Source: UBA3478 sp964217345 (GTDB taxonomy: Bacteria > Bacteroidota > Bacteroidia > Flavobacteriales > Flavobacteriaceae). From it: DNA of 22,645 bases. Shown one piece after another: positions 7,801 through 15,276 of the stretch. A model generated the notes under the pieces. That model was not told the DNA's origin. It was given only the letters and a program-made list of their open reading frames with translations, and made no database searches. The stretch is from positions 1 through 22,645 of the forward strand of contig CAXPJI010000055.1 of the NCBI GenBank assembly GCA_964217345.1, read 5' to 3'. The position numbers and the translations under genes were made by a program. Numbering within the stretch: position 1 is the first letter of the stretch; each line of letters begins with the position of its first letter.

Positions 7801-9120
7801 ATAACCAAAACGCGCCTATTGGGTGCCATTAATCATAGCTACTTTAATGACTATCGTTTAGATCTTGCTATAGATACAGGGGATGAACCTTCATTGATGC
7901 TAAATACACCATACAAAGAAGGAGCGCTGTATTATGGAAAGGGTCTTGTGACAGGTACTGCTAGTTTTAAAGGTCCATTTAATTCTCCTGTGATTAGTGT
8001 GAAGGCAAAAACGTTTGCGGGAACAGAAATACAGATTCCACTAGAAACAGAGACGACTGATTTTACCGACGACTACATACGTTTTGTAAGCGAGGAGACT
8101 GAGGAAAAAGAAGAAGAACTAATCCGTCAAAATTCATCCTCTAAGATTACATTAGATTTTGACCTAGAAATTACATCTGAAGCTGAGGTAACTGTTTTAG
8201 TGGACCAGATATCGGGTACCGAGTTAAAGGGTAGCGGGACAGGACTTCTCCTCATGCGTCTAATAGATGGGGAGTTCTCGATGTTTGGAGATTACGCCGT
8301 TAGTTCAGGTAATTTCAATTATCGATTTGGAGGACTAATCGATAAGGATTTTGATTTACAACCAGGAGGTACTATTACTTGGCAAGGAGATCCTTATGAC
8401 GCTCAATTGAACTTGACAGCTCTTTATCGTCTAAGTGCAAATCCGGCCCCTTTGTTAAATTCAAGTAGTTATCCAAGGCCGGTGAACACCGATGTTTCTA
8501 TTCGTTTAGGGGGAGCTATTTTGCAACCCCAAATCGATTTCGGAATCAATTTTCCGAATCTGAGTTCAGTAATTCGAAGTGAGATAGAGTATCGTTTAAG
8601 AGATCAATCTACACTCGAAAGAAATGTTTTTTTCCTTTTAGCTCAAGGTAGCTTTGTGAATGATCAAATGGGAATTTCACAGGGAGTTCTCACTGGTAAT
8701 TTAATGCAATCTGCTTCAGGATTGCTAGATCGTGTACTTGGTGAATCAGAGTCTTTTGATTTGGGTCTTTCCTATGAGCAAGGGTTTACTAGTCCACAAT
8801 CCAATGTAGATATAGAAGATCGTATTGGTGTAACAGTGAGCACCAAGCTGGGAAAACGTGTTTTATTTAATGGAAAATTAGGGGTTCCTGTTGGAGGTGT
8901 AACAGAAACAGTTGTCGCCGGGGACGTAGAATTACAAGTTATTTTGAATGAAGAAGGCACCTTGAGTGCCAAGATCTTTAATAGAGAAAATACATTAAGC
9001 CAAGTGTTTGTGGGTGCTCAGGGCTACACTCAAGGCTTAGGTCTTAGCTATCAAGTCGATTTTGAAAACTTCAAAGATTTAATTCGAAGAGTATTAAAAT
9101 CGGCGAATCAAGCGGATTAA
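4888..9120 (+). CDS. tamB: TamB-family translocation/assembly module protein (DUF490 C-terminal domain)
   Basis: This 1410-residue AsmA/TamB-family protein is anchored in the inner membrane and should span the periplasm, helping lipids (and some outer-membrane proteins) reach the outer membrane. A basic N-terminus (IRKRLSLGVK, 11-20) precedes one membrane segment (about 18-38). A very long beta-rich region follows, as in the taco-shaped hydrophobic groove of the family. An acidic linker EETEEKEEE lies near 1070, and the TamB domain near 1085-1400 (DFDLEITSEAEVTVLV, LRDQSTLERNVFFLLAQGSF). The length is normal. It starts on the base next to the tsaD start codon, so its promoter must lie within tsaD; I found no perfect box there. 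No tamA/bamA-like partner is present in the window. Confidence 0.93.
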   Translation: MLNKDNGLTPIRKRLSLGVKIILALGLFLFGLTIIGSLTPVQTYVAKSLVKQLTQEFGLEANVGGVRVNPLELNSQLTDLYFEDNRGDTLLYISSIRASLLSLSDWSSSKGGSYRVGASVLYYRIPKGDSVATLNRFLEALPSNANQQKDWSSKRIEARNLSVRYLDENRGTTPVKVDVNQLVVEDLKRFNGLFSGKVTTSIKDVPILGSSALSARIRQVGGRWEALDLNLRTSKDELNLPWVGVQTNPFNISAEMAPSFISPEMMKAIIPTVQTESSMYVQGEVQANSDYISLNRAYVELGGSNAEVSLDLSTSNGIDIRELSLTNAKLEVKTLARQLAPKRTSFLDNPDLRESQFHGLIRWSSIKDSMEIDVVGLWDQSEVNLQYTKNIKDERMVADLDNYPLYLISPGAKETLTGQAVLQKSSNGNFWSVDGFINEVFSNSYQLRDIALKGTLKSSLFTGQLSSRYPKTSFVWEGYLDLSSGFRSKSVLTLNGFDTSVLNSSYLEVLLNGRIESELWGTKFSDIQGSISSSGISAKTLKGQSIALGSFQFGASLINNDTHQIQFQSTDLINGSVRGNYHLIDWSTLKDYRLPEDLVLRADIDTGDSWSELFKQSLSIPAISGFLDYRPDYYKTSLSLSSVRYQTTLMEAFKIEGNTGGTLNIQADRFSNPLLNIKDVRLVLTDSEGIFSFTSLNRFSDRLDLRARVERPSKGVYTFDFSNTDFTLKGADWQLIENPQVVIDLNNQTLRSSEIVLNRRAGGNLQFTLDYRNEDNYDFDFKAEFVPLASITPDVRNLELSGLTTGTFRLSNKQGKLSPLFNMGVEEFSINGANLGFLNGTILGNEGGDEFDLNFDLRKENQSFFKIEGVLESKEDQLLSNLEGGFSNMPLSPFSAIGSSVFDSLKGTFTGPITLNGNLKDAQLSARLNITDGGIRFPYLGMDYVFDPEATIEITERAIRFNNFILNDSQGITKTRLLGAINHSYFNDYRLDLAIDTGDEPSLMLNTPYKEGALYYGKGLVTGTASFKGPFNSPVISVKAKTFAGTEIQIPLETETTDFTDDYIRFVSEETEEKEEELIRQNSSSKITLDFDLEITSEAEVTVLVDQISGTELKGSGTGLLLMRLIDGEFSMFGDYAVSSGNFNYRFGGLIDKDFDLQPGGTITWQGDPYDAQLNLTALYRLSANPAPLLNSSSYPRPVNTDVSIRLGGAILQPQIDFGINFPNLSSVIRSEIEYRLRDQSTLERNVFFLLAQGSFVNDQMGISQGVLTGNLMQSASGLLDRVLGESESFDLGLSYEQGFTSPQSNVDIEDRIGVTVSTKLGKRVLFNGKLGVPVGGVTETVVAGDVELQVILNEEGTLSAKIFNRENTLSQVFVGAQGYTQGLGLSYQVDFENFKDLIRRVLKSANQAD
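4896..4903 (-). promoter_or_regulatory. Candidate -7 box for tsaD, inside the tamB coding start
   Basis: Read on the minus strand, TATCTTTG is a perfect TAnnTTTG box. Its 3' end lies nine bases before the A of the tsaD ATG, so transcription would start within a few bases of the start codon. No TTG is found at the usual spacing; the nearest (4918-4916) is only 12 bases away. The match is therefore half a promoter and could be chance. Confidence 0.4.
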
Positions 9121-9134
9121 TTAACAGATTTAAT

Positions 9135-9142
9135 TAGATTTG
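9135..9142 (+). promoter_or_regulatory. Candidate -7 box for pfkA
   Basis: TAGATTTG is a perfect TAnnTTTG match in the 35-bp gap between tamB and pfkA. Transcription from it would begin about eight bases before the pfkA ATG. No TTG lies 19-21 bases upstream. It suggests that glycolytic transcription can start independently of tamB. Confidence 0.45.
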
Positions 9143-9155
9143 GCGCGACAAAACT

Positions 9156-10142
9156 ATGAATCAATCAATCAAAAGAATTGGAGTACTGACCTCAGGAGGG
9201 GATTCTCCAGGGATGAATGCGGCTATCCGTTCGGTAGTTCGTACTACAACATTTCACGGTCTCGAATGTACTGCAGTATATCGGGGGTACCAAGGTTTAA
9301 TTGACGGAGATTTTGAAGAGTTTAATGCTCGCTCTGTGAATAATATAATTCACAAAGGGGGTACGATTCTTAAATCGGCACGTTGTGAAGACTTTAGAAC
9401 TTCAGAGGGCCGAAAAAAAGCTTATGATAACATTCAAAAAGCGGGTATGGATGCTCTTGTTGTTATCGGTGGTAACGGTTCTCTAACAGGAGCTCAAAAA
9501 TTAAACGAAGAGTTTGGTTTTCCCGTAATGGGAATTCCAGGAACTATCGACAACGATATTTTAGGAACCGATTACACGATTGGTTTCGACACAGCGATCA
9601 ATACCGTGGTAGAAGCTATTGATAAAATTCGTGACACTGCGAGTTCTCACAATCGTCTCTTTTTTGTTGAGGTAATGGGTCGCGATGTAGGTTTAGTAGC
9701 TTTAAATAGTGGAGTAGGAGCTGGTGCAGAAGAAATCTTGATTCCTGAACAGAATCTAGGACTTGATCGTATGCTTGAATCTTTAAAGCATAGTAAGGAG
9801 TCAGGAAAATCTTCGAGTATAGTTGTTGTAGCTGAAGGAGATAAAACTGGAAAAAACGTTTTTGAACTTAAAGAATACGTCGAAAAACACCTACCGATTT
9901 ATGATGTAAGAGTTTCAGTTTTAGGGCATATGCAAAGAGGTGGCTCACCTACTTGTTTTGATCGTGTCTTAGCTTCTAGAATGGGGGTGATGGCAGTAGA
10001 ATCGTTAATGGAAGGAAAAACCAATTACATGATTGGTGTTGAAAATAATAAAATGGTATTAACTCCTATTGATTACGCCATCAGCGGATTAACCCCGATT
10101 GATGAAGAATTAGTTCGGGTATCTGATATCATGAGTTTTTAA
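9156..10142 (+). CDS. pfkA: ATP-dependent 6-phosphofructokinase
   Basis: PfkA phosphorylates fructose 6-phosphate to fructose 1,6-bisphosphate in the cytoplasm, the committed step of glycolysis. Its 328 residues fit the short bacterial type. Visible elements are GVLTSGGDSPGMNAAIR (9-25, nucleotide loop), ILKSARC (71-77), PGTIDND (128-134, with D132 as the catalytic base), VEVMGRDVG (171-179), AEGDK (226-230) and LGHMQRGGSP (256-265, with H258 and R261 binding sugar phosphate). G108 and PGTIDND point to ATP, not pyrophosphate, as donor. Oddly, the usual GGDG reads GGNG here (105-108), so the Mg-ATP-binding aspartate (D103 in E. coli) is N107. It lies 29 bp upstream of gap, probably in one transcript. 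Confidence 0.96.
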   Translation: MNQSIKRIGVLTSGGDSPGMNAAIRSVVRTTTFHGLECTAVYRGYQGLIDGDFEEFNARSVNNIIHKGGTILKSARCEDFRTSEGRKKAYDNIQKAGMDALVVIGGNGSLTGAQKLNEEFGFPVMGIPGTIDNDILGTDYTIGFDTAINTVVEAIDKIRDTASSHNRLFFVEVMGRDVGLVALNSGVGAGAEEILIPEQNLGLDRMLESLKHSKESGKSSSIVVVAEGDKTGKNVFELKEYVEKHLPIYDVRVSVLGHMQRGGSPTCFDRVLASRMGVMAVESLMEGKTNYMIGVENNKMVLTPIDYAISGLTPIDEELVRVSDIMSF

Positions 10143-10171
10143 TTAATTAATAATCATCAAATAATTATAAA

Positions 10172-11173
10172 ATGGGAAAGTTGAAAGTAGGTATTAACGG
10201 ATTTGGTCGTATTGGACGTATGGTTTTCCGTGCAGCAGCACAGAGAGACGATATCGAAATTGTAGCGATCAATGATTTATTAGAATTAGACCACTTAGCC
10301 TATCTATTAAAATACGATTCGGTACACGGTAATTTTAAAGGAACCGTTGAAATCTCTGGCGATCAATTAATCGTTAATGGAAATGTAGTTAGAATTACTG
10401 CAGAGAGAGATCCACGTAACCTAAAGTGGGATGAAGTAGGAGCGACTGTAGTTGCTGAGTGTACAGGTATTTTTACCACTCTTGACATGGCACAACAGCA
10501 CATCGAGGGAGGTGCTAAGAAAGTAGTAATCTCAGCTCCATCGAAAGATGCTCCGATGTTTGTAATGGGAGTAAATCACAATGAAGTGAAAGCAACAGAC
10601 ACTATCGTGTCGAACGCGTCTTGTACTACAAACTGTTTAGCTCCTTTAGCTAAAGTTCTTAACGATAACTTCGGAATTGAAGAGGCATTAATGACGACCG
10701 TACACGCTACTACGGCAACTCAAATGACCGTTGATGGTCCATCTAGAAAAGACTTTAGAGGAGGTCGTTCAGCTTTACTGAATATCATCCCAGCAGCTAC
10801 CGGTGCAGCTAAGGCGGTAACAAAAGTAATTCCTGCATTAGAAGGTAAGCTAACCGGTATGGCTTTCCGTGTTCCTAACGCAGACGTTTCTGTAGTTGAC
10901 CTTACGGTTAAATTATCAAAACAAACTTCTTATGAAGAAATTAAGAAAACCTTCAAAGCTGCTTCTGAAAATGAATTAAGAGGAGTTTTAGGATATACTG
11001 AGGACCTAGTAGTTTCACAAGACTTTATTGGAGATGCAAGAACTTCAATTTTCGACGCCGATGCAGGTATCGAATTGAACTCAACTTTCTTTAAACTAGT
11101 TTCTTGGTACGATAACGAAGCTGGATACTCGAATAAACTAATTGATCTAGCACTTCACGTTGCATCGATCTAA
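10172..11173 (+). CDS. gap: Type I glyceraldehyde-3-phosphate dehydrogenase
   Basis: GAPDH oxidises glyceraldehyde 3-phosphate to 1,3-bisphosphoglycerate with NAD and phosphate, in the cytoplasm as a tetramer. The 333 residues show the Rossmann motif GINGFGRIGR (7-16), NDL at 34-36 after the second strand (typical of NAD use), the active-site segment SNASCTTNCLAPL (147-159) with nucleophile C151, the general base H178 in TTVHATTATQ (175-184), and the phosphate-site GTG-type element in AATGAAKAV (208-216). The C-terminal SWYDNEAGYS (311-320) is also intact. It follows pfkA directly and precedes the sugar kinase by 12 bp, forming a compact glycolytic unit. The leader before the ATG is A/T-rich, with no Shine-Dalgarno sequence, as is common in this phylum. 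Confidence 0.98.
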   Translation: MGKLKVGINGFGRIGRMVFRAAAQRDDIEIVAINDLLELDHLAYLLKYDSVHGNFKGTVEISGDQLIVNGNVVRITAERDPRNLKWDEVGATVVAECTGIFTTLDMAQQHIEGGAKKVVISAPSKDAPMFVMGVNHNEVKATDTIVSNASCTTNCLAPLAKVLNDNFGIEEALMTTVHATTATQMTVDGPSRKDFRGGRSALLNIIPAATGAAKAVTKVIPALEGKLTGMAFRVPNADVSVVDLTVKLSKQTSYEEIKKTFKAASENELRGVLGYTEDLVVSQDFIGDARTSIFDADAGIELNSTFFKLVSWYDNEAGYSNKLIDLALHVASI

Positions 11174-11185
11174 GGATAGGTATTT

Positions 11186-12037
11186 ATGATCTTAATCGTA
11201 GATAGCGGTGCAACCAAATCTGATTGGATTGCACTCAATGAAAAAGGAGAGGAACTTTTCAAAACCCAAACTTTAGGTTTGTCGCCTGAAGTATTGACAA
11301 GAGAAGTTATCGAGGATCGTTTAGCGAATAATTTTGAGATTTCTCAAAACCGCGAAAAGGTTTCTCAACTTCATTTTTATGGTGCAGGTTGTGGAACAGA
11401 ACGTATGAAGAAGTTTCTAAGTGAAATTTTCACCGTTTTCTTCCCTAAAGCAAAGATTGATGTTAAGGAAGATACCTATGCCGCGATTTACGCCACTACG
11501 GATATTGGTAAACAAGGTATTGTTTGTATTCTTGGTACCGGGTCAAATTGTTCTTATTACGACGGTCATCAGCCTTTTCAAAAGGTAACTTCTCTAGGTT
11601 ATATCCTTATGGATGATGCTAGTGGGAATTACTTCGGGCGTAAGCTTTTAAGAGATTTATATTTCCACAAAATCCCTCAGGATTTAGCTATTAAATTTAC
11701 TAAAGAGTATCCGCTAGAGGCTGATATTATTAAGGAGCACCTATATAAACAGCCGAATCCAAATACTTATCTAGCCACCTTTGCGCGTTTTCTTATTGAA
11801 AATAAGGACCATAGATATTGTAGAGGAGTGATTAATAAAGGTTTACAGCAATTTGTAAATAACTACATCATGCAGTTTGAATTGGCTACTAAGGTGCCTT
11901 GTCATTTTGTTGGTAGTATTGCTTATTATCTTAAAGATGAGCTAGAAGCAGTACTAAATAATAATGATTTAGTGATGGGCAAAGTACTTCGTAAGCCTAT
12001 TGATGGATTGGTAGAATTTCACAGAAAGACTATGTAG
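11186..12037 (+). CDS. BadF/BadG/BcrA-type amino-sugar kinase (N-acetylglucosamine kinase-like)
   Basis: This 283-residue ASKHA-fold kinase probably phosphorylates GlcNAc or MurNAc with ATP in the cytoplasm. The phosphate-1 loop is DSGATKSDW (6-14) and the phosphate-2 loop is CILGTGSNC (114-122). LMDDASGNYFGRKLL (141-155) and the adenosine-site segment FVGSIAYYLKDEL (241-253) complete the fold. The family includes human NAGK and the bacterial MurK enzymes that act on both amino sugars during peptidoglycan recycling. I cannot tell GlcNAc from MurNAc or another sugar by sequence alone. It follows gap by 12 bp, with a weak purine-rich AAGGATAGG upstream, and so shares the glycolytic transcript. 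Its stop codon is one base from the stop of the convergent ridA. Confidence 0.87.
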   Translation: MILIVDSGATKSDWIALNEKGEELFKTQTLGLSPEVLTREVIEDRLANNFEISQNREKVSQLHFYGAGCGTERMKKFLSEIFTVFFPKAKIDVKEDTYAAIYATTDIGKQGIVCILGTGSNCSYYDGHQPFQKVTSLGYILMDDASGNYFGRKLLRDLYFHKIPQDLAIKFTKEYPLEADIIKEHLYKQPNPNTYLATFARFLIENKDHRYCRGVINKGLQQFVNNYIMQFELATKVPCHFVGSIAYYLKDELEAVLNNNDLVMGKVLRKPIDGLVEFHRKTM

Positions 12038-12038
12038 C

Positions 12039-12419
12039 CTATTTCTGGGCGATGAGTGAAATTTCAACATTCACATTCTTTGGAAGACCTAAAACCGCGA
12101 CAGTTTCTCTAGCTGGAGCGGTTTTTTCGTTAAATAAGGTAGCGTAGATCCTATTCACCGTTTCGAAGTGAGCCATATCACTCAAAAATATACTGCACTT
12201 TACCACTTGCTCAGGAAGATAATTAGCCTCTTTAAGAATGGCCCTGATATTGTTCACAACCCGTTCTGTCTCACAAACGATATCTTTTGTATCTAGTTCG
12301 CCTGTTAAAGGATCAATAGCGATTTGACCTGATACAAATAAGGTGTTATTTGACTCTACTGCTTGTGAATAGGGACCGATAGGAGCAGGTGCATTCGAAG
12401 TATAGATAATTCTTTTCAT
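12039..12419 (-). CDS. ridA: RidA family reactive enamine/imine deaminase
   Basis: RidA hydrolyses reactive 2-aminoacrylate and related imines produced by PLP enzymes, preventing damage to those enzymes. It acts in the cytoplasm as a trimer. From ATG 12419 it has 126 residues, the family norm. Visible motifs are APIGPYSQAV (12-21, with Y17), FVSGQIAIDP (28-37), PARETVAV (102-109, with the conserved carboxylate-binding R104) and VNVEISLIA (116-124, with E119). The frame continues upstream to 12458, but that extension lies inside lptD and I reject it. The start overlaps the lptD stop codon by one base (TAATG), so translation is likely coupled. The pairing of a metabolite-damage enzyme with an outer-membrane assembly gene has no obvious functional reason. 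Confidence 0.96.
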   Translation of the reverse strand: MKRIIYTSNAPAPIGPYSQAVESNNTLFVSGQIAIDPLTGELDTKDIVCETERVVNNIRAILKEANYLPEQVVKCSIFLSDMAHFETVNRIYATLFNEKTAPARETVAVLGLPKNVNVEISLIAQK

Positions 12420-15175
12420 TAGCGTCTTATTACGTTTCGTTGACTGCGACTTTCCCATTTAAGATCAGAGAGCATGCTGCTCTTGATTCCAATAAAGAAG
12501 TCCCAACGAGTATTAGTACCAAAAGGTACCCAATTAAATCGAAGATCAAAGCTTTTCAGGTCTCTACGAAAGCCTAATTGTGTTAGGTTAAAACCTTTAT
12601 TGGTGAAGTCATAACCCGAAGAGAATCTGATTTTCCATTCAGGAGTAAGATCTAAATTACCCGAAAACATCAGTGAGGCATTGGTAAAGTTGTTCTCTCT
12701 CGCTGCATTGGTGTATCCACTCGTAAACTGAAGATTCATATTCCAAGGGATAGCATTTCTATATAATTTACCAATCTCCTCATTCTCTTCTTCCTCAGTA
12801 TCTAGGTCGTCGTTGAGCCCAAATCCAAATAGATCATTAGCTGCTCCTCCTGATGCCGTTCTGTAGTCAGAGTCATAACCTCTTCGGGTATCGTCCTCAT
12901 TATCCTCTTTTTCTTCTCTTTGGTTTTTGGGTTTAAAGGTATCGTTGTTTAGGCGGTAGCTCACATTAATATTTGCTCGAGTTAAACGAAATAAACCACC
13001 TCCGTTTTGAACATTCAAAGTATTTATTCGTCTTCCGTCTGCATCGATGGCATAGGGGTCAAGGGCTCCATTTAGATTGATATTCATCTTTTGGTCGAGA
13101 ATCGCAGTTGCAGCATTAAAACTTACCGGAGCAAGTCTAAGCGAATCGGCTTCCATGTTGTAAGAACTGGCAAAATTGAGGTTACTGAAAATCGGAATCT
13201 TCCTAGATTCTGTTTCTGTACTATCCTTTGATTTGACCTTAGCTTCGATAGTATTTTGGAGACTAAAAGTAAGTGCGTTACTTCTACTGAGTGAAGGGGC
13301 TCCGTTATAGGTTCCTTCGAATCTTGAATAAGTTTCCAATTCGCCGTCGTAATTGGTGTAGGTGTCGTAATACTGCTCAAATGAGGGTCGGTATCCCCAA
13401 CCTACAGAAGGTCGCATTACGTGTCGTATAGCCTCTAATTTATTCCCTTCCTTAAAGGTATAGGTGCCGTAAACCGTTGTACCAATATTGGCTGAAATAC
13501 CATATCTGTTAAATCGGTCAAACCCTTTTACGGTGTCTAATACGATTTCTCTGTTTTGTTCGATAGTTGGGTCCTGGCCTCTTGTATAGGTTTCAAAGGT
13601 CCATAAATCTTCATAGTTAGCCCCCATAGAAACGCTAAAGAACTTGGCCACTTTGAAGTTCGTGCTAATCGGAATATTATGCCGTGCACCCATCTTTACA
13701 TCATCGAACATTCTAGCCGTTAAGAAAAGCGAATCTGTCGTTTTTACTCGGTTTTCGAATCGAGAGCTATACTGAAAGTTAATGTTTTGAAGAATCCCCT
13801 TTTTCATTCCATTCCTAGGGGCAAACGGGAAGATTCGTTCCATATTCACCTGAGCGGTAGGCAGGGTTAAGTTGATTTCTTCAGTATTTGTGTTTTGATT
13901 ATGCGTTGCACTGAGATTGACATTCACCGATGGGTATGCAGGAAAAGTCTTCGTGTAAGATATCGAAGACGAAAGGTTGTTGTTTTGCGTAAGTGCGAGG
14001 TTTTGTTGGTTCGCTGAACTTCTGAAATAGGAGCTAGACCCAATATTTACTGAAGCTGAAAATCTTGAATTTGGGTTGGCCTTTGCATCTTGACTATGAG
14101 AGATTTGGAGATTGAAAATGCTACTTCGACTGTAATCTTCGAAACCTTTTTGGCTCGTGATCAAATTCTCATATCTCAAATTAACATTTCCTCTAAATCG
14201 ATATCGTTTGGTATAAACACTTTGCACTTTAAACCCATAACTACCGTTGGTGTAATAATCACCGGTAAGGTTTAAATCTACGTATTCGCTGAGAGGAAGA
14301 TAGTAACCCCCATTTTGAATCGCATAGCCTCGCTGAGGGTCATTAGTAATTGTTGGGAAAATTAAACCTCCAGAGCGTCCTTGAGTCAAAGGAAGTACAG
14401 CGAATGGTAATGCAATTGGGGTAGGTACATCGACGAGATACATATTAGCGAAACCGGCAATGATTCTTTTGCCCGGAATGAATTTCGCTTTATTGATTTT
14501 GATGTAGTAATCTGGGTCAATCGTGTCCTTGGCGGTCGTTAGCTTTCCTTTTTGAAAATAAAAGACAGAATCATTTTCTTTTTTAGTCATCTCAGTGTAG
14601 ACCTTCATATTCTCACTTGAAGGCCCCATACTTCCATATCCTGCTCCTTGTTCGGTTCGTGAATTAAAGATGATTGCTTTTTCGGTGTTGAAATTGTATC
14701 GGATTGAGTCAGGGACCACAACGCTAGGACCTTGTTTGAAGTTAGGCGTCTGATCAAGGTTACCTTCACTATTTTTAATTCTCCCAGCTTGAACCTCGTT
14801 AGTTACGTAGTCGATAGAAATAATCCCAGAGGCTAATTGGGTATCTGCATAAGTGATTTTTGCCTGATTTGATAAGATGATCGCTGACAGCTTCTGATCT
14901 ATAGCTACCGAATCTGTGGCGCTGTATACGATTGGTGCATCTAAAGTTGAAGCTACTTTGAATGATTGCTCGCTAGGCAGGGCTTGTTTTAGAGAATCTT
15001 TTAGGGCCTTATTTGCGGCAACTACTTGAGGTAACAAGGGTGCTACAATAGTGTCTGACGATGCGATCGGTCGAACTAGTAAGTTTTTTATAGCAATCTG
15101 CTTCTGTGCATGAACTGCCGAAAATGCAGCTATCCATAGAAGAAGAATGATCCAATAACGCCTTTGTGTCGACAA
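12419..15175 (-). CDS. lptD: LPS-assembly outer-membrane protein LptD (Bacteroidota type)
   Basis: LptD forms the outer-membrane barrel that inserts lipopolysaccharide into the outer leaflet. The 918 residues start with a signal peptide (about 1-23, ending AVHA). A periplasmic OstA-like region follows (about 150-270, with IIFNSRTEQGAGYGS and FYFQKGKLTTAKD). The LptD motif PIALPFAVLPLTQGRSGGL precedes a long alternating beta-barrel to the C-terminus. The region near 745-800 is very acidic (REEKEDNEDD, LDTEEEENEE) and is probably an exposed loop. No ATG exists near the N-terminus: an in-frame stop lies at 15217-15215, so the TTG at 15175 is the only plausible start. A -7 box at 15225-15232 would give a leader of about 40 nt. 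ridA follows with a one-base overlap. Confidence 0.92.
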   Translation of the reverse strand: MSTQRRYWIILLLWIAAFSAVHAQKQIAIKNLLVRPIASSDTIVAPLLPQVVAANKALKDSLKQALPSEQSFKVASTLDAPIVYSATDSVAIDQKLSAIILSNQAKITYADTQLASGIISIDYVTNEVQAGRIKNSEGNLDQTPNFKQGPSVVVPDSIRYNFNTEKAIIFNSRTEQGAGYGSMGPSSENMKVYTEMTKKENDSVFYFQKGKLTTAKDTIDPDYYIKINKAKFIPGKRIIAGFANMYLVDVPTPIALPFAVLPLTQGRSGGLIFPTITNDPQRGYAIQNGGYYLPLSEYVDLNLTGDYYTNGSYGFKVQSVYTKRYRFRGNVNLRYENLITSQKGFEDYSRSSIFNLQISHSQDAKANPNSRFSASVNIGSSSYFRSSANQQNLALTQNNNLSSSISYTKTFPAYPSVNVNLSATHNQNTNTEEINLTLPTAQVNMERIFPFAPRNGMKKGILQNINFQYSSRFENRVKTTDSLFLTARMFDDVKMGARHNIPISTNFKVAKFFSVSMGANYEDLWTFETYTRGQDPTIEQNREIVLDTVKGFDRFNRYGISANIGTTVYGTYTFKEGNKLEAIRHVMRPSVGWGYRPSFEQYYDTYTNYDGELETYSRFEGTYNGAPSLSRSNALTFSLQNTIEAKVKSKDSTETESRKIPIFSNLNFASSYNMEADSLRLAPVSFNAATAILDQKMNINLNGALDPYAIDADGRRINTLNVQNGGGLFRLTRANINVSYRLNNDTFKPKNQREEKEDNEDDTRRGYDSDYRTASGGAANDLFGFGLNDDLDTEEEENEEIGKLYRNAIPWNMNLQFTSGYTNAARENNFTNASLMFSGNLDLTPEWKIRFSSGYDFTNKGFNLTQLGFRRDLKSFDLRFNWVPFGTNTRWDFFIGIKSSMLSDLKWESRSQRNVIRR

Positions 15176-15224
15176 GAGTAATTCTAAATTTAAATCAAGT
15201 GAAAAAGGGCCTGATTAATGGATT

Positions 15225-15232
15225 CAAACTTA
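15225..15232 (-). promoter_or_regulatory. Candidate -7 box for lptD
   Basis: Read on the minus strand, TAAGTTTG is a perfect TAnnTTTG match in the 101-bp divergent region. It would give a leader of about 40 bases before the TTG start of lptD. No clear TTG lies at the right distance upstream. Confidence 0.5.
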
Positions 15233-15240
15233 CGGATTAA

Positions 15241-15272
15241 TTGCCGAAACTATCCGGGAATGCTTAATTTTA
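15241..15272 (+). promoter_or_regulatory. Candidate promoter for the amidase operon
   Basis: TTG at 15241-15243 is followed after 21 bases by TAATTTTA (15265-15272), one mismatch from TAnnTTTG. Transcription would start close to 15278, which would exclude the ATG at 15277 and favour the ATG at 15292. It overlaps the upstream part of the lptD promoter region, so the two directions may compete. Confidence 0.35.
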
Positions 15273-15276
15273 GGGT

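Noticed and set aside
12420..12458. A 13-residue N-terminal extension of RidA
   Set aside because: It overlaps the end of lptD, and family members begin at the MKRIIYTSNAPAPIGPYSQ segment.
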